DNA from: Alkalilacustris brevis
GTDB taxonomy: Bacteria; Pseudomonadota; Alphaproteobacteria; Rhodobacterales; Rhodobacteraceae
Length of the DNA: 39,993 bases
Direction: 5' to 3'
Assembly: GCF_003350345.1 (NCBI RefSeq)
Contig: NZ_QNVJ01000086.1
Location: 1-39,993, forward strand
Every line of letters begins with the position of its first letter. Position 1 is the stretch's first letter. Below, piece by piece: positions 1 through 8,680 of the stretch. The notes under the pieces were generated by a model. It was given only the letters and a program-made list of their open reading frames with translations. It made no database searches and was not told the origin of the DNA. The position numbers were made by a program, and so were the translations under genes.

Positions 1-64
1 CGCATGCCCGGGCCGCAAGCGTCCCGGGCGGCGTGAAACCGATCAAGCGCAACACGCTATAAGC
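1..64 (-). repeat. Dispersed 64-bp extragenic repeat, copy 1 (cut by window edge)
   Basis: Read on the minus strand, this segment matches plus-strand positions 39513-39576 at about 54 of 64 bases. The last 31 bases (1-31 here, 39546-39576 there) are identical. The identical part contains GCCCGGG and CCCGGGC arms that can form a hairpin. It lies beyond the lon terminator and may continue outside the window. It could be a REP-like or miniature mobile repeat; its function is unknown. Confidence 0.75.
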
Positions 65-139
65 GCGGGGCTTGCGCCTCTTCACCTGCGGGCCCATGAC
101 CTGACCCTTGGCCACGCTTGCGCAGGTCATCGCAACGCA

Positions 140-170
140 AAGGCGGACCAGGGGTGCCCCGGTCCGCCTT
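140..170 (-). terminator. Terminator-like hairpin after lon
   Basis: A perfect 10-bp inverted repeat (AAGGCGGACC at 140-149, GGTCCGCCTT at 161-170) encloses a smaller GGGG/CCCC stem. It sits 40 nt past the lon stop codon. In the lon direction the stem is followed by only a short TTT, so it is either a weak intrinsic terminator or an mRNA 3'-end stabiliser. Confidence 0.65.
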
Positions 171-209
171 GCTGTCTTGTGATCTCTGGCCCCGGTCGCG
201 GGGCCTGGA

Positions 210-2621
210 TCAATGCGCCGTGCGGCTGGCCGTTGCGTCGTCCTCGCGTCCGGTCAGACCGGCAGCGCGGGCGGCTTCCTCCTCGGCGTGCTCGTCCCAT
301 TCGATGGGTTCGGGCGCGCGCACCAGCGCGTGCTTGAGAACGTCGCGGACATTCCCCACCGGGATAATCTCGAGCCCCTCCTTCACATTGTCGGGGATCT
401 CGGGCAGGTCCTTGGCGTTGTCTTCGGGGATCAGCACCGTCTTGATCCCGCCGCGCAGTGCGGCAAGCAGCTTCTCCTTCAGCCCGCCGATCTGCAGGAC
501 ATTGCCGCGCAGCGTGACCTCGCCGGTCATGGCGATATCCTTGCGCACCGGGATCTGGGTGAGCACCGAAACGATCGACGTCACCATCGCCACGCCGGCG
601 CTCGGCCCGTCCTTGGGCGTGGCCCCTTCGGGGACGTGAACGTGGATGTCGATCTTGTCGAAGCGCGGCGGCTTCACGCCGATATCGGGCGCGATTGAGC
701 GCACGAAGGATGAGGCCGCGTCGATCGATTCCTTCATCACGTCGCCCAGCTTGCCGGTGGTTTTCATCCGGCCCTTGCCGGGCAGGCGCAACGCCTCGAT
801 CGACAGCAGTTCGCCGCCGACGCTGGTCCAGGCCAGCCCAGTGACAACACCGATCTGATCCTCTTTTTCGGCCAGCCCGTATTTGTGGCGCGGCACGCCC
901 AGGTAATCGGCCAGGTTCTCTGGTGTGATCTCGACCCGGCTGGCCTTCTTGCGGATGATCTCGGTCACCGCCTTGCGCGCGAGCTTGGCGATCTCGCGCT
1001 CGAGGTTCCGCACGCCGGCCTCGCGGGTATAGGTGCGGATCACCTCTTTCAGCGCCGCATCGGTGAGCGCGAACTCATCCTTCTTGAGGCCGTGGTTCTT
1101 GACCTGCTTGGAGATAAGATGGCGCTTGGCGATCTCGGCCTTTTCATCTTCGGTGTAGCCCGAAAGCGGGATGATCTCCATCCGGTCCAAGAGCGGCGAA
1201 GGCATGTTGTAGCTGTTCGCTGTGGTCAGGAACATCACGTTCGACAGGTCGTATTCGACCTCCAGGTAATGGTCGGTGAAGGTGGCGTTCTGCTCGGGGT
1301 CGAGCACCTCGAGCATCGCGCTGGCCGGGTCGCCGCGGAAATCCTGCCCCATCTTGTCGATTTCATCGAGCAGGATCAGCGGGTTGGTGGTTTTCGCCTT
1401 CTTCATCGCCTGGATGATCTTGCCAGGCATGGAGCCGATATAGGTGCGCCGGTGGCCTCTGATCTCGCTCTCGTCGCGCACGCCGCCCAGGGAAATGCGG
1501 ATGAACTCGCGCCCCGTGGCGCGGGCAACCGACCGCCCCAGCGAGGTCTTGCCCACGCCCGGCGGGCCGACAAGGCACAGGATCGGGCCACGCAGTTTCG
1601 AACTGCGCGCCTGCACCGCCAGGTATTCGACGATGCGTTCCTTGACCTTCTCAAGGCTGTAATGGTCGTCGTCCAGAACCTTCTCGGCGCGGTCGAGATC
1701 CTTCTTGACGCGGCTCTTCTTGCCCCACGGGATCGACAGCATCCAGTCGAGATAGTTGCGCACAACCGTCGCCTCGGCCGACATGGGTGACATGTTCTTG
1801 AGCTTTTTCAGCTCGGCCTCGGCCTTTTCGCGGGCCTCCTTCGACAGTTTGGTGGCCTTGATCTTCTCTTCCAGTTCGGCGACTTCGTTCTGGCCGTCCT
1901 CGCCGTCGCCCAACTCCTTCTGAATGGCCTTCATTTGCTCATTCAGGTAATACTCGCGCTGGGTGCGTTCCATCTGACTTTTCACGCGGGTCTTGATCTT
2001 GCGTTCGACCTGCAGGACCGACATTTCGCCCTGCATCAGGCCATAGATCTTCTCAAGCCGCTCGGTCACGTTGAGGGTTTCGAGAATCTCCTGTTTCTGC
2101 TCGACCTCCACACCCAGATGGCCGGCGACCAGATCGGCCAGCTTGGCCGCATCGCGGGCTTCGGCCACGGCGGCGAGGGCCTCTTCGGGGATATTCTTGC
2201 GGATCTTGGCGTAGCGCTCGAACTCCTCGGCCACGGAACGCAGCAGCGCGGCGGTGGTGGCCTCGTCGCCCGGCATTTCGGTCAGCGGCTCGGCCCGCGC
2301 CTCGAAATACGAGTCGTTGGGCAGGAACTCGGTGATGCGCACGCGGCTCTGGCCCTCGACCAGCACCTTGACGGTGCCGTCGGGAAGCTTGAGCAGCTGC
2401 AGGACATTGGCCAGCACCCCGGCCTTGTAGATGCCCGCTTCCGTGGGGTCGTCCTCGGCGGCGTCGATCTGACTGGAGAGGAGGATCTGCCGGTCTTCCT
2501 GCATGACCTCTTCCAGCGCGCGCACCGATTTCTCGCGGCCCACGAACAGCGGCACGATCATGTGGGGGAAAACCACGATGTCGCGCAGGGGCAGGACCGG
2601 ATAGCTGTTGCTCGATTCCAT
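210..2621 (-). CDS. lon: ATP-dependent protease La (Lon)
   Basis: This cytoplasmic AAA+ serine protease degrades misfolded and regulatory proteins. At 803 aa it has the usual LonA length. The N-terminal substrate-binding domain begins [18 protein letters not shown]. The Walker A motif GPPGVGKT has its lysine near residue 358. The C-terminal protease domain carries the catalytic serine in PKDGPSAG (about S674) and the lysine in GGLKEK (about K717), with the same 43-residue spacing as the E. coli dyad. The ATG start is preceded by a GAGGAAG ribosome-binding site. It is monocistronic: a hairpin follows it, and dnaB upstream is separated by about 270 nt. A heat-shock-like promoter lies upstream. 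The call is secure. Confidence 0.98.
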   Translation of the reverse strand: MESSNSYPVLPLRDIVVFPHMIVPLFVGREKSVRALEEVMQEDRQILLSSQIDAAEDDPTEAGIYKAGVLANVLQLLKLPDGTVKVLVEGQSRVRITEFLPNDSYFEARAEPLTEMPGDEATTAALLRSVAEEFERYAKIRKNIPEEALAAVAEARDAAKLADLVAGHLGVEVEQKQEILETLNVTERLEKIYGLMQGEMSVLQVERKIKTRVKSQMERTQREYYLNEQMKAIQKELGDGEDGQNEVAELEEKIKATKLSKEAREKAEAELKKLKNMSPMSAEATVVRNYLDWMLSIPWGKKSRVKKDLDRAEKVLDDDHYSLEKVKERIVEYLAVQARSSKLRGPILCLVGPPGVGKTSLGRSVARATGREFIRISLGGVRDESEIRGHRRTYIGSMPGKIIQAMKKAKTTNPLILLDEIDKMGQDFRGDPASAMLEVLDPEQNATFTDHYLEVEYDLSNVMFLTTANSYNMPSPLLDRMEIIPLSGYTEDEKAEIAKRHLISKQVKNHGLKKDEFALTDAALKEVIRTYTREAGVRNLEREIAKLARKAVTEIIRKKASRVEITPENLADYLGVPRHKYGLAEKEDQIGVVTGLAWTSVGGELLSIEALRLPGKGRMKTTGKLGDVMKESIDAASSFVRSIAPDIGVKPPRFDKIDIHVHVPEGATPKDGPSAGVAMVTSIVSVLTQIPVRKDIAMTGEVTLRGNVLQIGGLKEKLLAALRGGIKTVLIPEDNAKDLPEIPDNVKEGLEIIPVGNVRDVLKHALVRAPEPIEWDEHAEEEAARAAGLTGREDDATASRTAH

Positions 2622-2703
2622 GTTTTCGTCGCTTCCTCAAGTTCTGGGCGATGGCTGCCGGCCCCATGTGCGGCGACCGCGGCCATCCCCGTTCCAGACC
2701 CAT

Positions 2704-2732
2704 ATTTGGGGCGGTGGGGCGGGGCTTTCAAC
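2704..2732 (-). promoter_or_regulatory. Candidate heat-shock sigma-32-type promoter of lon
   Basis: On the minus strand, GTTGAA (2727-2732) is followed after 15 nt by CCCCAAAT (2704-2711). This resembles the sigma-32 pattern CTTGAA - CCCCATNT with a mismatch in each box. It lies about 80 nt upstream of the lon start. lon is a classical sigma-32 target, so the match is plausible, but it is by eye only. Confidence 0.4.
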
Positions 2733-2887
2733 CAAAGTTCACTTTCCCACGCAAGAATGATGACCGTAGAGGCCGGGTGCAAGTAGATCGGGCACGCTGC
2801 GGCGCAGGCCAAAGCAGGCCGAGCGGCGCGCGCAGAAGGTGGCCTGACGCTGCATCCTGCCGCGCCCGCCCCCCGGATGGCGGGGCA

Positions 2888-4378
2888 TCAGAACCCTTCG
2901 CCCGCGCCCTGCTGCCAGGGTTTGACCAGGTTGCCGAAGCGGGTGAACTTCCCCTCGAAACTCAGATCGACGGTGCCGATAGGGCCGTGACGCTGCTTGC
3001 CGATGATGACCTCGGCCTTGCCGAGCAGCCGCTCCATCCGCGCCTGCCAGTCGGCCATCGCGTCAAGCTTGTCATCCGAGGGTTTTTCGCGCTCGGCGTA
3101 ATATTCCTCGCGGAAGACGAACATCACCACATCGGCGTCCTGTTCGATCGAGCCGGATTCGCGCAGGTCGGAAAGCTGCGGGCGCTTGTCCTCGCGCGAT
3201 TCGACCTGCCGCGACAGCTGCGAAAGCGCGATCACGGGGATGTTCAGCTCCTTGGCGATGGCCTTCAGCCCCTGGGTGATTTCCGAAACCTCGTTGACGC
3301 GGTTGTCCTTGGCCGAGGCGGCGCGCAAAAGCTGCAGATAGTCCACGAACAGCACATCCAACCCGTGGGTGCGCTTGAGCCGCCGCGCCCGCGCGGCCAC
3401 TTGGCTGATCGGCAGCGCCGGCGTGTCGTCGATGTAAAGCGGGCAGGTCTCCAGCGCCTTGGCTGCCTCGACAAAGCGGCGGAATTCGGCCTCGGTCATG
3501 TCGCCGCGGCGGATCTGTTCGCTGGGGACTTCGGCGGCCTCTGAGAGGATCCGCGCCGCCAGCTGTTCGGCCGACATCTCGAGGCTGAAGAACCCCACCG
3601 CGCCGCCCTGGACGGCCCCCTCGGTGCCGTCGGGCCGGGTGCCGCGCTGGTAGGCCTTGGCGATGTTGAAGGCGATGTTGGTGGCCAGCGATGTCTTGCC
3701 CATCGACGGGCGCCCGGCCAGGATCAGCAGGTCCGACGGGTGCAGCCCGCCGAGCTTGCGGTCGAGGTCTTCAAGCCCGGTCGCTATGCCTGCAAGACCG
3801 CCTTCGCGCTGATAGGCGGCCGCGGCGACCCTGACTGCATCGGTCGCGGCCTTGAGGAAGGACTGGAAGCCGCGCGCCGCGTGGCCCTGCTCGCCCAGCT
3901 TGTAAAGCTTCTGCTCGGCCTCGACGATCTGCTCGGACGGCTCGTTCTCGACGGTGATCTCCGAGGCGCGGGCCGAGATGTCGCGCCCAAGGGCGATCAA
4001 CTCGCGCCGCACGGCGAAATCGCGGATCATCTGGGCATAGTCGCGCGCGGCATAGGCCGAGATCGCCGCGCCGGCCAGCCGCACCAGATAGGCCGGCCCG
4101 CCCAGGGCCTCCAGCCCCTCGTCATCCTCCAGAAACGCCTTGAGCGTCACGGGCGAGGCGAGCGCGTTCTTCTGGATGCGCGCGGCGGCAATCTCGAAGA
4201 TGCGCGCGTGCAGCGGCTCAAAGAAGTGCCCGGCCGACACGACCGAGGCGATGCGGTCATAGACATCGTTGTTGGTCAGGATCGCGCCGAGAAGCTGTTG
4301 CTCGGCCTCGATGCTGTGGGGAAGGCTTTCGCCCTCGGATGAGTCCTCTCCCGGACGGATCGTCGCGATCTCGTTCAC
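2888..4378 (-). CDS. dnaB: Replicative DNA helicase DnaB
   Basis: This is the hexameric 5'-3' helicase that unwinds DNA at the replication fork and contacts primase. The N-terminal domain has the family signature LPHSIEAEQQLLGAIL. The RecA-like domain has Walker A GRPSMGKT (lysine near residue 228), then VDYLQL, and ends with a RESGSIEQDADVVMF-type motif. I chose the GTG start at 4378 (VNEIATIRPGEDS, 496 aa). The reading frame runs 31 codons further upstream, but that stretch overlaps the candidate promoter and has no family similarity that I recognise. A GAGGGA ribosome-binding site precedes the GTG. No intein or insertion is visible. The gene stands alone between lon and pyrE. Confidence 0.96.
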   Translation of the reverse strand: MNEIATIRPGEDSSEGESLPHSIEAEQQLLGAILTNNDVYDRIASVVSAGHFFEPLHARIFEIAAARIQKNALASPVTLKAFLEDDEGLEALGGPAYLVRLAGAAISAYAARDYAQMIRDFAVRRELIALGRDISARASEITVENEPSEQIVEAEQKLYKLGEQGHAARGFQSFLKAATDAVRVAAAAYQREGGLAGIATGLEDLDRKLGGLHPSDLLILAGRPSMGKTSLATNIAFNIAKAYQRGTRPDGTEGAVQGGAVGFFSLEMSAEQLAARILSEAAEVPSEQIRRGDMTEAEFRRFVEAAKALETCPLYIDDTPALPISQVAARARRLKRTHGLDVLFVDYLQLLRAASAKDNRVNEVSEITQGLKAIAKELNIPVIALSQLSRQVESREDKRPQLSDLRESGSIEQDADVVMFVFREEYYAEREKPSDDKLDAMADWQARMERLLGKAEVIIGKQRHGPIGTVDLSFEGKFTRFGNLVKPWQQGAGEGF

Positions 4379-4442
4379 TGCTACCCGGTCCCTCTGCCTT
4401 GTTGCCTCAAGATATGCCGGATTCGGCGGTCTGGCGCAAACT

Positions 4443-4471
4443 GTATAATCCTGGGGATCAACTGTGGACAA
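4443..4471 (-). promoter_or_regulatory. Candidate dnaB promoter with DnaA-box-like overlap
   Basis: On the minus strand, a -35 box TTGTCC (4466-4471) and a -10 box TTATAC (4443-4448) are separated by 17 nt, a good sigma-70 layout. The sequence TTGTCCACA over the -35 box differs from the DnaA-box consensus TTWTNCACA at one base. A 12-bp inverted repeat, TGCCTCAAGATA (4403-4414) and TATCTTGAGGCA (4487-4498), flanks the promoter. Confidence 0.5.
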
Positions 4472-4608
4472 CGCAGGGCGTAGCCCTATCTTGAGGCAGG
4501 CAGGCGCCTTACGTCAATATCTGGTGTTTTCAGGGATGAAATTCTGAAATTCAGGGTTGTGGCCCGCCGCCGGTCTGACGCCGGACCGGCAGCAGACGGA
4601 AGGCGCGC

Positions 4609-5274
4609 TCAGGCCGACCAGTCGTGCGGTGACTTCAGAAAACGCTCCACCCCGGACAGCGTGGCCTCGTCGAAATCACCGCCCGCACGGGCCTCGGCCA
4701 GCACATCCCACCAGGTGCAGAGATGGTGCAGCCGCACGCCGGCCTCGGCCAGGCGCGGCTCGGTTTCGGGAAAGATGTCGTAATAGAAGATCACCGCGGT
4801 GTGGCCGCATTCGGCGCCGGTTTCGCGAATCGCCTCGACGAAGCTGATCTTGGAGCCGCCGTCGGTGGTCAGATCCTCGACCAGCAGCACCCGCTGGCCC
4901 GGCGTCATCTCGCCCTCGATACGGGCGTTGCGGCCGTGGCCCTTGGCCTTCTTGCGCACATAGCTCATCGGCAGCGCCATCCGTTCGGCCACCAGCGCGG
5001 CGAAGGGGATGCCCGCGGTTTCGCCGCCGGCGATATTGTCGAAGGCCTCGAACCCGGCCTGGCGCAGCACCGTGCAGGTCAGGAAATCCATCAGTGTCGA
5101 ACGGATGCGCGGATAGGAGATCAGCTTGCGGCAATCGATATAGGTGGGGGCGCGGAACCCCGACGAGAACACGAATGGCTCGGTGGCGTTGAAATGCACG
5201 GCCTTGATGTCGAGCAGCATCCGGGCGGTCAGCCGGGCCATGGTGTCGCGGTCGGGATAGGTGGCGGGAATCAT
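4609..5274 (-). CDS. pyrE: Orotate phosphoribosyltransferase
   Basis: It converts orotate plus PRPP to orotidine 5'-phosphate, step 5 of pyrimidine synthesis. At 221 aa the length is normal. The PRPP-binding loop [13 protein letters not shown] lies at about residues 130-142. [16 protein letters not shown] and [10 protein letters not shown] (the flexible catalytic loop) are also characteristic. It lies downstream of pyrC on the same strand, separated by 117 nt that contain a 33-bp repeat element, so co-transcription is likely but may be modulated. The ATG at 5274 has GAGG about 6 nt upstream. Confidence 0.96.
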   Translation of the reverse strand: MIPATYPDRDTMARLTARMLLDIKAVHFNATEPFVFSSGFRAPTYIDCRKLISYPRIRSTLMDFLTCTVLRQAGFEAFDNIAGGETAGIPFAALVAERMALPMSYVRKKAKGHGRNARIEGEMTPGQRVLLVEDLTTDGGSKISFVEAIRETGAECGHTAVIFYYDIFPETEPRLAEAGVRLHHLCTWWDVLAEARAGGDFDEATLSGVERFLKSPHDWSA

Positions 5275-5345
5275 GCGGGCCTCATGCGGCTGAAAGGGGC
5301 GTCGGACAGATGGCGGGGCAGGGTGCGGCCCCCGCCGGTGCCGCT

Positions 5346-5378
5346 GCCTCCGGCGGGGATATTTTTTTCACAGTGAAG
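5346..5378 (-). repeat. 33-bp 3'-end element, copy 1 (pyrC-pyrE intergenic)
   Basis: In the sense of pyrC transcription this reads CTTCACTGTGAAAAAAATAT followed by CCCCGCCGGAGGC. It starts 13 nt after the pyrC stop. It matches 29651-29683 (after aroQ) at 30 of 33 bases and in the same orientation relative to the preceding gene. It contains the short palindrome TTCAC-T-GTGAA, an A-rich stretch and a small GCC/GGC dyad. Its function is unknown; see findings. Confidence 0.7.
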
Positions 5379-5391
5379 GGGCAGGGCGCGC

Positions 5392-6435
5392 TCATGCCTC
5401 GATTGCCCAGTGCAGGGCAAAGCCGGGGTCGAAGACAGTGACCGGCCCGGCGCCGGTATTGATGCGCGCGGGGTAGGTGACGGGTTCGGCCTGGCGGCGC
5501 AAGGTGATGCGGGCTTCGTTGGGGGGCAGGCGGTAGAAGGCCGGGCCGTTAAGCGAGGTGAAGCCTTCGAGCAGGTCGAGCGCGCCTTCCTCCTCGAACA
5601 CATGGGCGAGGATGGAAAGCGTGTTGGTCGCGGTGAAGCAGCCCGCGCAGCCGCAGGCGCTTTCCTTGGCCGGGTCGGGGTGCGGCGCGCTGTCGGTGCC
5701 CAGGAAGAAGCGCGCATCGCCCGAGGTGGCGGCGGCGCGCAGGGCCAGGCGGTGGCTTTCGCGCTTGGCCACGGGCAGGCAGTAGTAATGCGGCCGGATG
5801 CCGCCGGCGAGGATGTGGTTGCGGTTGATCACCAGGTGATGGGTGGTGATCGTGGCGGCAAGGTCGCTGCTGCTGGCCCGCACATAGGCGGTGGCGTCGG
5901 CGGTGGTGACGTGTTCCATCACCACCCGCAGGCCGGGCGTGGCGCGGCGCAGCGGGTCGAGCACCCGGTCGATGAACACCGCCTCGCGGTCGAAGATGTC
6001 GATCCCGGGATCGGTGACCTCGCCATGGACGCAAAGCGGCACGCCGGCTTCGGCCATCGCCTCGAGCACGCCGCGCACGCGGTCGAAATCACGCACGCCC
6101 GAGGCCGAATTGGTGGTGGCGCCCGCCGGGTAGAGCTTGACCGCCGCGATCAGTCCGTCGCGATGCGCGGCGATGACATCGGCGGCTTCGGTGGCCTCGG
6201 TCAGGTAGAGCGTCATCAGCGGTGTGAAATCCGCCCCCTCGGGCAGCGCGGCCAGGATCCGGTCGCGATAGGCGCGGGCCTCGGCGCCGGTGACCACGGG
6301 CGGCACCAGATTGGGCATGATGATGGCGCGGGCGAAATGGCGCGCGGATTCGGGCGCGATGCCGCGCAGCATGTCGCCGTCGCGCAGGTGCAGGTGCCAG
6401 TCATCGGGACGGCGCAGGGTGATCGTGTCGCTCAT
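5392..6435 (-). CDS. pyrC: Dihydroorotase
   Basis: This zinc amidohydrolase interconverts carbamoyl aspartate and dihydroorotate, step 3 of pyrimidine synthesis. At 347 aa it is the short PyrC class, as in E. coli. The metal-binding motif [10 protein letters not shown] has histidines 14 and 16. [11 protein letters not shown] carries the carboxylated lysine, and further metal ligands lie in MEHVTT, TTHHL and GTDSAPH. All key residues are present, so it should be active rather than a structural pseudo-DHOase. It is followed on the same strand by pyrE. The start is the ATG at 6435. Confidence 0.97.
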   Translation of the reverse strand: MSDTITLRRPDDWHLHLRDGDMLRGIAPESARHFARAIIMPNLVPPVVTGAEARAYRDRILAALPEGADFTPLMTLYLTEATEAADVIAAHRDGLIAAVKLYPAGATTNSASGVRDFDRVRGVLEAMAEAGVPLCVHGEVTDPGIDIFDREAVFIDRVLDPLRRATPGLRVVMEHVTTADATAYVRASSSDLAATITTHHLVINRNHILAGGIRPHYYCLPVAKRESHRLALRAAATSGDARFFLGTDSAPHPDPAKESACGCAGCFTATNTLSILAHVFEEEGALDLLEGFTSLNGPAFYRLPPNEARITLRRQAEPVTYPARINTGAGPVTVFDPGFALHWAIEA

Positions 6436-6507
6436 GCCTGTCGCATAAACAATCGCACGCGCCTGCGCAATCGGGCACGGACGCGCCGGGCGGCGCAGGC
6501 GCAGTGC

Positions 6508-7437
6508 TCAGCCGTGCAGGGCGTTTTCGGCCTTGTCCCGGGCGCGCCGCAGCCGTGGGTGCTTCTTGTGCTGCAAGGCCCAGCGGGCCAGCAGCGCGGT
6601 CAGCCCGTGACGTTCGCGCGCTTCCAGCCGCGAGAGCAGCCGCAAGAGGTAAGGCAGATAATCGCGCCGCGCGCGGAAGAGCCGGTGGAACAGGGCCGCG
6701 TCGAGCCGCCCTTCGCCCGCCGCGATCAGCAGCTCGGGCAGGATATTCATGCGCAGCAGGTCCTGTTCGAGCCGCCCGCCCAAATGGCGGCAGCGCAGCC
6801 GGGTCACATGCGGGCGGGCAAAGAGGGCCGCGTGCATGGCATCGAGCCCGCGCTCGGGGTCGTAAAGAACGAAAACCTGCGCCGCGCCGTCGATCATGTC
6901 GGGGGCGAAGCCGTAGCGCGAAGTGAAGTCGAGCCGCCGGTGGCGGGCAAAGCGGTTGTCCCATTCGGCGATGCGCGGGTCCAGCGTGGCCCTTGGATGC
7001 AGCGTGACCACCGTGGCGCCGGGGGCAGCCACCGAGAAGGCCGCCGCCGCATAGCCGCACATTCCTTCGCCGTAGAACACGACGCGATCGAAATCCTCGA
7101 AAAAGGCGTCATCGACCAGCCGGTCGAAATAGCCCCAGACCGCCGGGTCGCGATACCAGCTGTCGTGAAAGGCGACTAGGCACAGATGCGACCAGCCCTT
7201 GCCGCGCGCCAGTCCCAGCCCCTGCGGCATCTGCCCCGGCTGGCCCGTGCGAATCGCCTCGGCTGTCTCGAAGGTGACCAGAAGGGTGGTTTGGCTGTCG
7301 TCGCTGAAAAAGGCGGCGTGGTCCTTGCCCAGACGCTGAAAATAACCCAGCTCCTCGCCGATCTCGTCGATACGGGCGAGCCATTCGTCGAAATCCGTGG
7401 CGCCGGTGGCGTCAAGGAAGCTCGTGTCTTGCTGCAT
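6508..7437 (-). CDS. Conserved protein with alpha/beta-hydrolase-like core lacking the nucleophile
   Basis: This 309-aa soluble protein of unknown function has no signal peptide or membrane segment. The segment VVFYGEGMCGYAAAAFS (about residues 119-135) has the look of a hydrolase nucleophile elbow (G-x-S-x-G-G), but glycine stands where serine should be. It is followed by a strand and VVTLHPRATLDPRIAEWD, as in the hydrolase-like domains next to polysaccharide enzymes. The C-terminal third is arginine- and leucine-rich and probably helical. I recall similar Rhodobacteraceae proteins labelled phosphoadenosine phosphosulfate reductase, but no PAPS-reductase motif is visible. The ATG has AGGAAAGG upstream. 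It is divergent from the DgoK-like gene. Confidence 0.75.
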   Translation of the reverse strand: MQQDTSFLDATGATDFDEWLARIDEIGEELGYFQRLGKDHAAFFSDDSQTTLLVTFETAEAIRTGQPGQMPQGLGLARGKGWSHLCLVAFHDSWYRDPAVWGYFDRLVDDAFFEDFDRVVFYGEGMCGYAAAAFSVAAPGATVVTLHPRATLDPRIAEWDNRFARHRRLDFTSRYGFAPDMIDGAAQVFVLYDPERGLDAMHAALFARPHVTRLRCRHLGGRLEQDLLRMNILPELLIAAGEGRLDAALFHRLFRARRDYLPYLLRLLSRLEARERHGLTALLARWALQHKKHPRLRRARDKAENALHG

Positions 7438-7677
7438 TGCGGGCCTTTCCTGCGTCCGGTCTTGTGATTGCGCCTGCTGCGATACTAGCAGAAATCATCA
7501 GATCAGAGTGACCGATTTGGGCGCGTAATGCGGCAGTAAAGCGGAGATTGGCGCGGGGCGCCGCAACAGTGCTGCGCGATTGTTGATGCGCGCGCGCCAA
7601 TGCCAATGCCTTGCACGGGCCGGGGATGGCGTGGCAACAGGCGGCTCTGGATGAAGTCCGATGTCGACGGGGGACGC

Positions 7678-8580
7678 ATGGTGGCAAATACGGTGGCGGA
7701 CTGGGTGGCGCTCGATCTGGCCGAGGGTGCAGGCGGCGGAGCGCGCGCCTGGGTGATCGACGCGCAGGGGCAAGTGGCCGCCGAGGGCCGGTTGCCGCGG
7801 GCCGGGAACGGTGCGGCCGCGCCGGGCGGCTGGGAGGCCGGGCTGCGTGCCTGGCTGGAAGGTTGCGGCGTTGCGGGGGCACCCGACGTGCCGGTGCTGG
7901 CCGCCGGCGCGCACGGGCTGGCCGCGCCGCGCGGAATCCCTTGCCCGCCGCTGCCGGAGCGGCTGTTGCCCGCCAGCGGGGGGCAGGCGGATGGCAAGCG
8001 GCTGTTCCCGGTGCCGGGGCTTTTGCAGGCCAGCCCGCCCGACCTGGTGCATGGGGCGGCTGCGCGCATCGCCGGCTGGCTGGCGCAGGCGCCTGCATTC
8101 GACGGCGTGATCTTGTGCCTGCAGGCCGGGGGCAGCACCTGGGCGCATGTCAGCGCGGGCGAGGTGGTGAGTTTCCAGAGTTTTCTGAGCGGCGAGATAT
8201 TTGCCGCACTGGCCCCGGCGGGCGTGGATCAGGGCAACCTGCCCGAAGATCCGGAATTCACCGAGGCGCTGGCCGGTGCGCAGGCCCGGCCCGAACGGCT
8301 GGCGGCGCATCTGGCGGGCGCGCGCGCGGCGCTGGAGGCCGGGCAGATCAGCCCCGAGGCCGTGCGGGCGCGGCTGGCGGCGGCCCTGATCGGGGCGGAA
8401 CTGGCCGCCGCGCGGCCCTACTGGCTGGGCCGTGATCTGGCGCTGATCGGTGCGGGGCCCCTGGCCGGGGCCTATGAGGCCGCGCTCAAGGCGCAAGGCA
8501 TCACCCCCGCCCGGATGGAGGAGGGCACCGCCGTGCTTGCCGGGCTGGCCGTGGCGCGCGGCCGGTTGCGCCCGCGCTGA
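7678..8580 (+). CDS. 2-dehydro-3-deoxygalactonokinase (DgoK)-family protein, motifs degenerate
   Basis: It is 300 aa, the normal DgoK length, with homology along the whole chain: VPGLL at residues 112-116, a counterpart of the PGTHSKWV strand near 148-157, LSGEIFAAL, LIGAELAAARPYW and a C-terminal glycine-rich IGAGPLAGAYEAAL. The functional motifs are altered. The N-terminal DWGTSxxR phosphate loop reads VALDLAEGAGGGARAW, the RGEE signature reads HGAA (125-128), and PGTHSKW reads QAGGSTW. It may therefore be a pseudokinase, or a kinase for another substrate. I chose ATG 7678 (MVANTVADWV), with GGGGGA upstream, over ATG 7651, because family members begin just before this strand. No other KDGal pathway gene is near. 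Confidence 0.7.
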   Translation: MVANTVADWVALDLAEGAGGGARAWVIDAQGQVAAEGRLPRAGNGAAAPGGWEAGLRAWLEGCGVAGAPDVPVLAAGAHGLAAPRGIPCPPLPERLLPASGGQADGKRLFPVPGLLQASPPDLVHGAAARIAGWLAQAPAFDGVILCLQAGGSTWAHVSAGEVVSFQSFLSGEIFAALAPAGVDQGNLPEDPEFTEALAGAQARPERLAAHLAGARAALEAGQISPEAVRARLAAALIGAELAAARPYWLGRDLALIGAGPLAGAYEAALKAQGITPARMEEGTAVLAGLAVARGRLRPR

Positions 8581-8680
8581 GGAGCGGCCGGCGCTTGTGC
8601 GACCGCGGCCGCTGCCCCATTGCCCCCGGCGCCGCCGCATGGTGTAATCCGCGCGACACAAGAAGCAACCGAGCAGTGCC

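Noticed and set aside
885-1790. Long plus-strand open frame opposite lon
   Set aside because: High-GC antisense shadow: no family similarity, and lon is unambiguous on the other strand.
4557-4608. GCCGGTC/GACCGGC hairpin after pyrE as a terminator
   Set aside because: The stem is only 7 bp and no T-run follows in the pyrE direction.
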